A DNA stretch of 64,000 nucleotides from Gemmatimonadota bacterium (GTDB lineage Bacteria; Gemmatimonadota; Gemmatimonadetes; Longimicrobiales; Gaopeijiaceae). A model generated the notes under the pieces. It was not told the origin of the DNA and ran no database searches. It saw nothing but the letters and a program-made list of their open reading frames with translations. Below, piece by piece: positions 63,058 to 64,000 of this stretch. Numbering within the stretch: the first letter of the stretch is position 1; the number at the start of each line of letters is the position of its first letter. The stretch spans positions 1 to 64,000 of the forward strand of contig JAJCZZ010000012.1 in NCBI GenBank assembly GCA_029262115.1, read 5' to 3'. The translations under genes were made by a program, and so were the position numbers.

Positions 63058-64000
63058 TCAGCGCCTCCGCTTCACCTCCTCGACCCGACCGTCCGGACCC
63101 ACCCGATAGATCGGGCCCCGATACACGTCGTCCCGCATGAACACCCGCGTCCGCGCCCCCTGGGACATCGAAACCGCCACAGGTGCGGGAACCGCGTACG
63201 CGTCTGCGGCCCCCATGTTCACGCCATACCCCATGTCCCCCAGCGAACCGATCGTGATGGCGCTCAGTGGACTGCCCGGGCCTCCTATCGAGGGGGTCAT
63301 CAGCTCGTTTCCGAGAATCGTCTCCTCCCAGTGGCCGCAGACCGATCCATCCTCCGGGTCGGGTCCCTTGTGCACCGGCACTTTGGAGCGCGGAGCGGCC
63401 GGCCCGCCCGCGGCGTCGTACGCCGACGTGGCCGCGGCCCCGGTGAAGAACGGGTCGATCGTGCAGTCTCCGCTCAGGAGGCCCAGCTCCACCCAGAGCG
63501 TGCCGATGCCGAGCACGTGCCCCATCTCATGGAGGATCACCTCCGTGAGAATCCCGCCGTCGGCCATGTTCTGGAGGTCTGCCTCGTCGAAGTTCATCTG
63601 CCCGGTAATCGGCAGCGTCGATGCCGTCCGGATGTAGCAAGGACCGGCGGAGCCGAGCACGCCACCCGGCCCGTCCGCATCTTCGGCACTGAGGAAGTCG
63701 ACGAAGATCGTCAGGTCGTCGACGGGGGTCGTGACCGCGGGATTGCCACACGCCGCATCGAGAGTGCCCAGGTTGTCAGGGAGATCCGTCGTGAGAATCC
63801 CTTCCCAGCGTGACCTGGCGGACTCGAACGCCGCCAGGATCGATCCGGTGAAGGTCGTTTTGTAGACCAGATCGATCTGGAAACCGGCTTGGGGCGCAGC
63901 GTTGACCGTCAGGCTGAGCGCCTTGGTCCCCTCCTGGCCGGCGCTGGACGCCTTGGCTGTGAACGCGAAGTCGCCCGAAGTCGTGGGCGTGCCGGAGATC
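63058..64000 (-). CDS. Leishmanolysin-like (M8) secreted metalloprotease, 5' end beyond window
   Basis: The frame is open to the window edge, so the N-terminus is missing. The visible part starts in an Ig-like domain (SGTPTTSGDFAFTAKASSAG). A protease domain follows with the zinc-binding HExxH in VILHEMGHVLGIGTLW and a later met-turn-type segment NELMTPSIGGPG. Cysteines around the active site suggest disulfides and export. M8-like enzymes with Ig repeats are common as secreted proteases in Gemmatimonadota-like genomes. The C-terminus is short and basic (VEEVKRRR). Confidence 0.85.
   Translation of the reverse strand, partial: ISGTPTTSGDFAFTAKASSAGQEGTKALSLTVNAAPQAGFQIDLVYKTTFTGSILAAFESARSRWEGILTTDLPDNLGTLDAACGNPAVTTPVDDLTIFVDFLSAEDADGPGGVLGSAGPCYIRTASTLPITGQMNFDEADLQNMADGGILTEVILHEMGHVLGIGTLWVELGLLSGDCTIDPFFTGAAATSAYDAAGGPAAPRSKVPVHKGPDPEDGSVCGHWEETILGNELMTPSIGGPGSPLSAITIGSLGDMGYGVNMGAADAYAVPAPVAVSMSQGARTRVFMRDDVYRGPIYRVGPDGRVEEVKRRR

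Noticed and set aside
1..64000. tRNA, rRNA, CRISPR arrays, replication origin
   Set aside because: No cloverleaf-like sequence with a GTTCGA-type arm, no rRNA-like tract, no regularly spaced direct repeats with unique spacers and no DnaA-box cluster were noticed. A covariance-model scan would be the decisive check.

Overview
The window is a GC-rich, gene-dense chromosomal segment of a diderm bacterium. An LPS-type outer membrane is implied by an MsbA-like flippase, an LpxL-type acyltransferase, family 9 heptosyltransferases, a Kdo-kinase-like protein, a TonB-family protein and many lipoproteins. Three very long FtsX/MacB-like permeases of the ADOP type (two of them behind PadR regulators), a PorX-like response regulator with a PglZ domain, and abundant multiheme cytochromes suggest Gemmatimonadota or a neighbouring FCB/Acidobacteriota-like lineage. 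This is inference from gene content; no rRNA, tRNA or other phylogenetic marker was recognised.

Layout. 0-1.4 kb: repeats, two small hypothetical genes, a tail fragment that looks like an S8-type peptidase, and a strong intrinsic terminator. 1.5-7.9 kb: HyuB-like hydantoinase, then a coupled LPS-core set (GT9, KdkA-like kinase, GT9, unknown protein, DinB). 7.9-17.8 kb: MscS channel, AI-2E-type permease, then a minus-strand envelope block (methyltransferase, DUF3108, GT2, LpxL, MsbA) diverging from a bifunctional penicillin-binding protein. 17.8-22.6 kb: PorX-like regulator diverging from an ADOP permease. 22.6-29.0 kb: a five-gene minus-strand operon with three multiheme cytochromes (45 haem motifs in total), one predicted outer-membrane beta-barrel and a TPR lipoprotein; this looks like a trans-envelope electron conduit and is the most interesting system here. 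29.1-31.4 kb: CBS protein and a PAS-kinase/NarL-type regulator pair. 31.4-44.8 kb: ArsR/AHSA1-VOC pair, secreted trypsin-like lipoprotein, PadR-ADOP pair, App1-like phosphatase, MltF-like transglycosylase, phosphodiesterase-like lipoprotein, DUF4112 and L,D-transpeptidase. 45.0-52.5 kb: BNR-repeat protein with a MoaD-like partner, PadR-ADOP pair, and a coupled trio of a beta-lactamase-like serine hydrolase, an M15-like peptidase and an unknown protein.

52.7-62.2 kb is an accessory conflict island: CsbD, HipB-HipA, a DUF4143-type ATPase, a TOTE-type primase-helicase, a Phd-PIN toxin-antitoxin pair, and remnants of HipA, Doc and an AbiEi-like gene with two frameshifts. TGTCGSCGACA palindromes flank the AbiEi-like remnant. 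The window closes with a TonB-family protein and a leishmanolysin-like secreted metalloprotease cut by the window edge.

Translational coupling through 4-bp ATGA/GTGA overlaps is common and defines most operons called here. Several regulators sit just downstream of clean inverted repeats that are probably their own operators. All functions are assigned by recognising motifs by eye; nothing was searched against a database.
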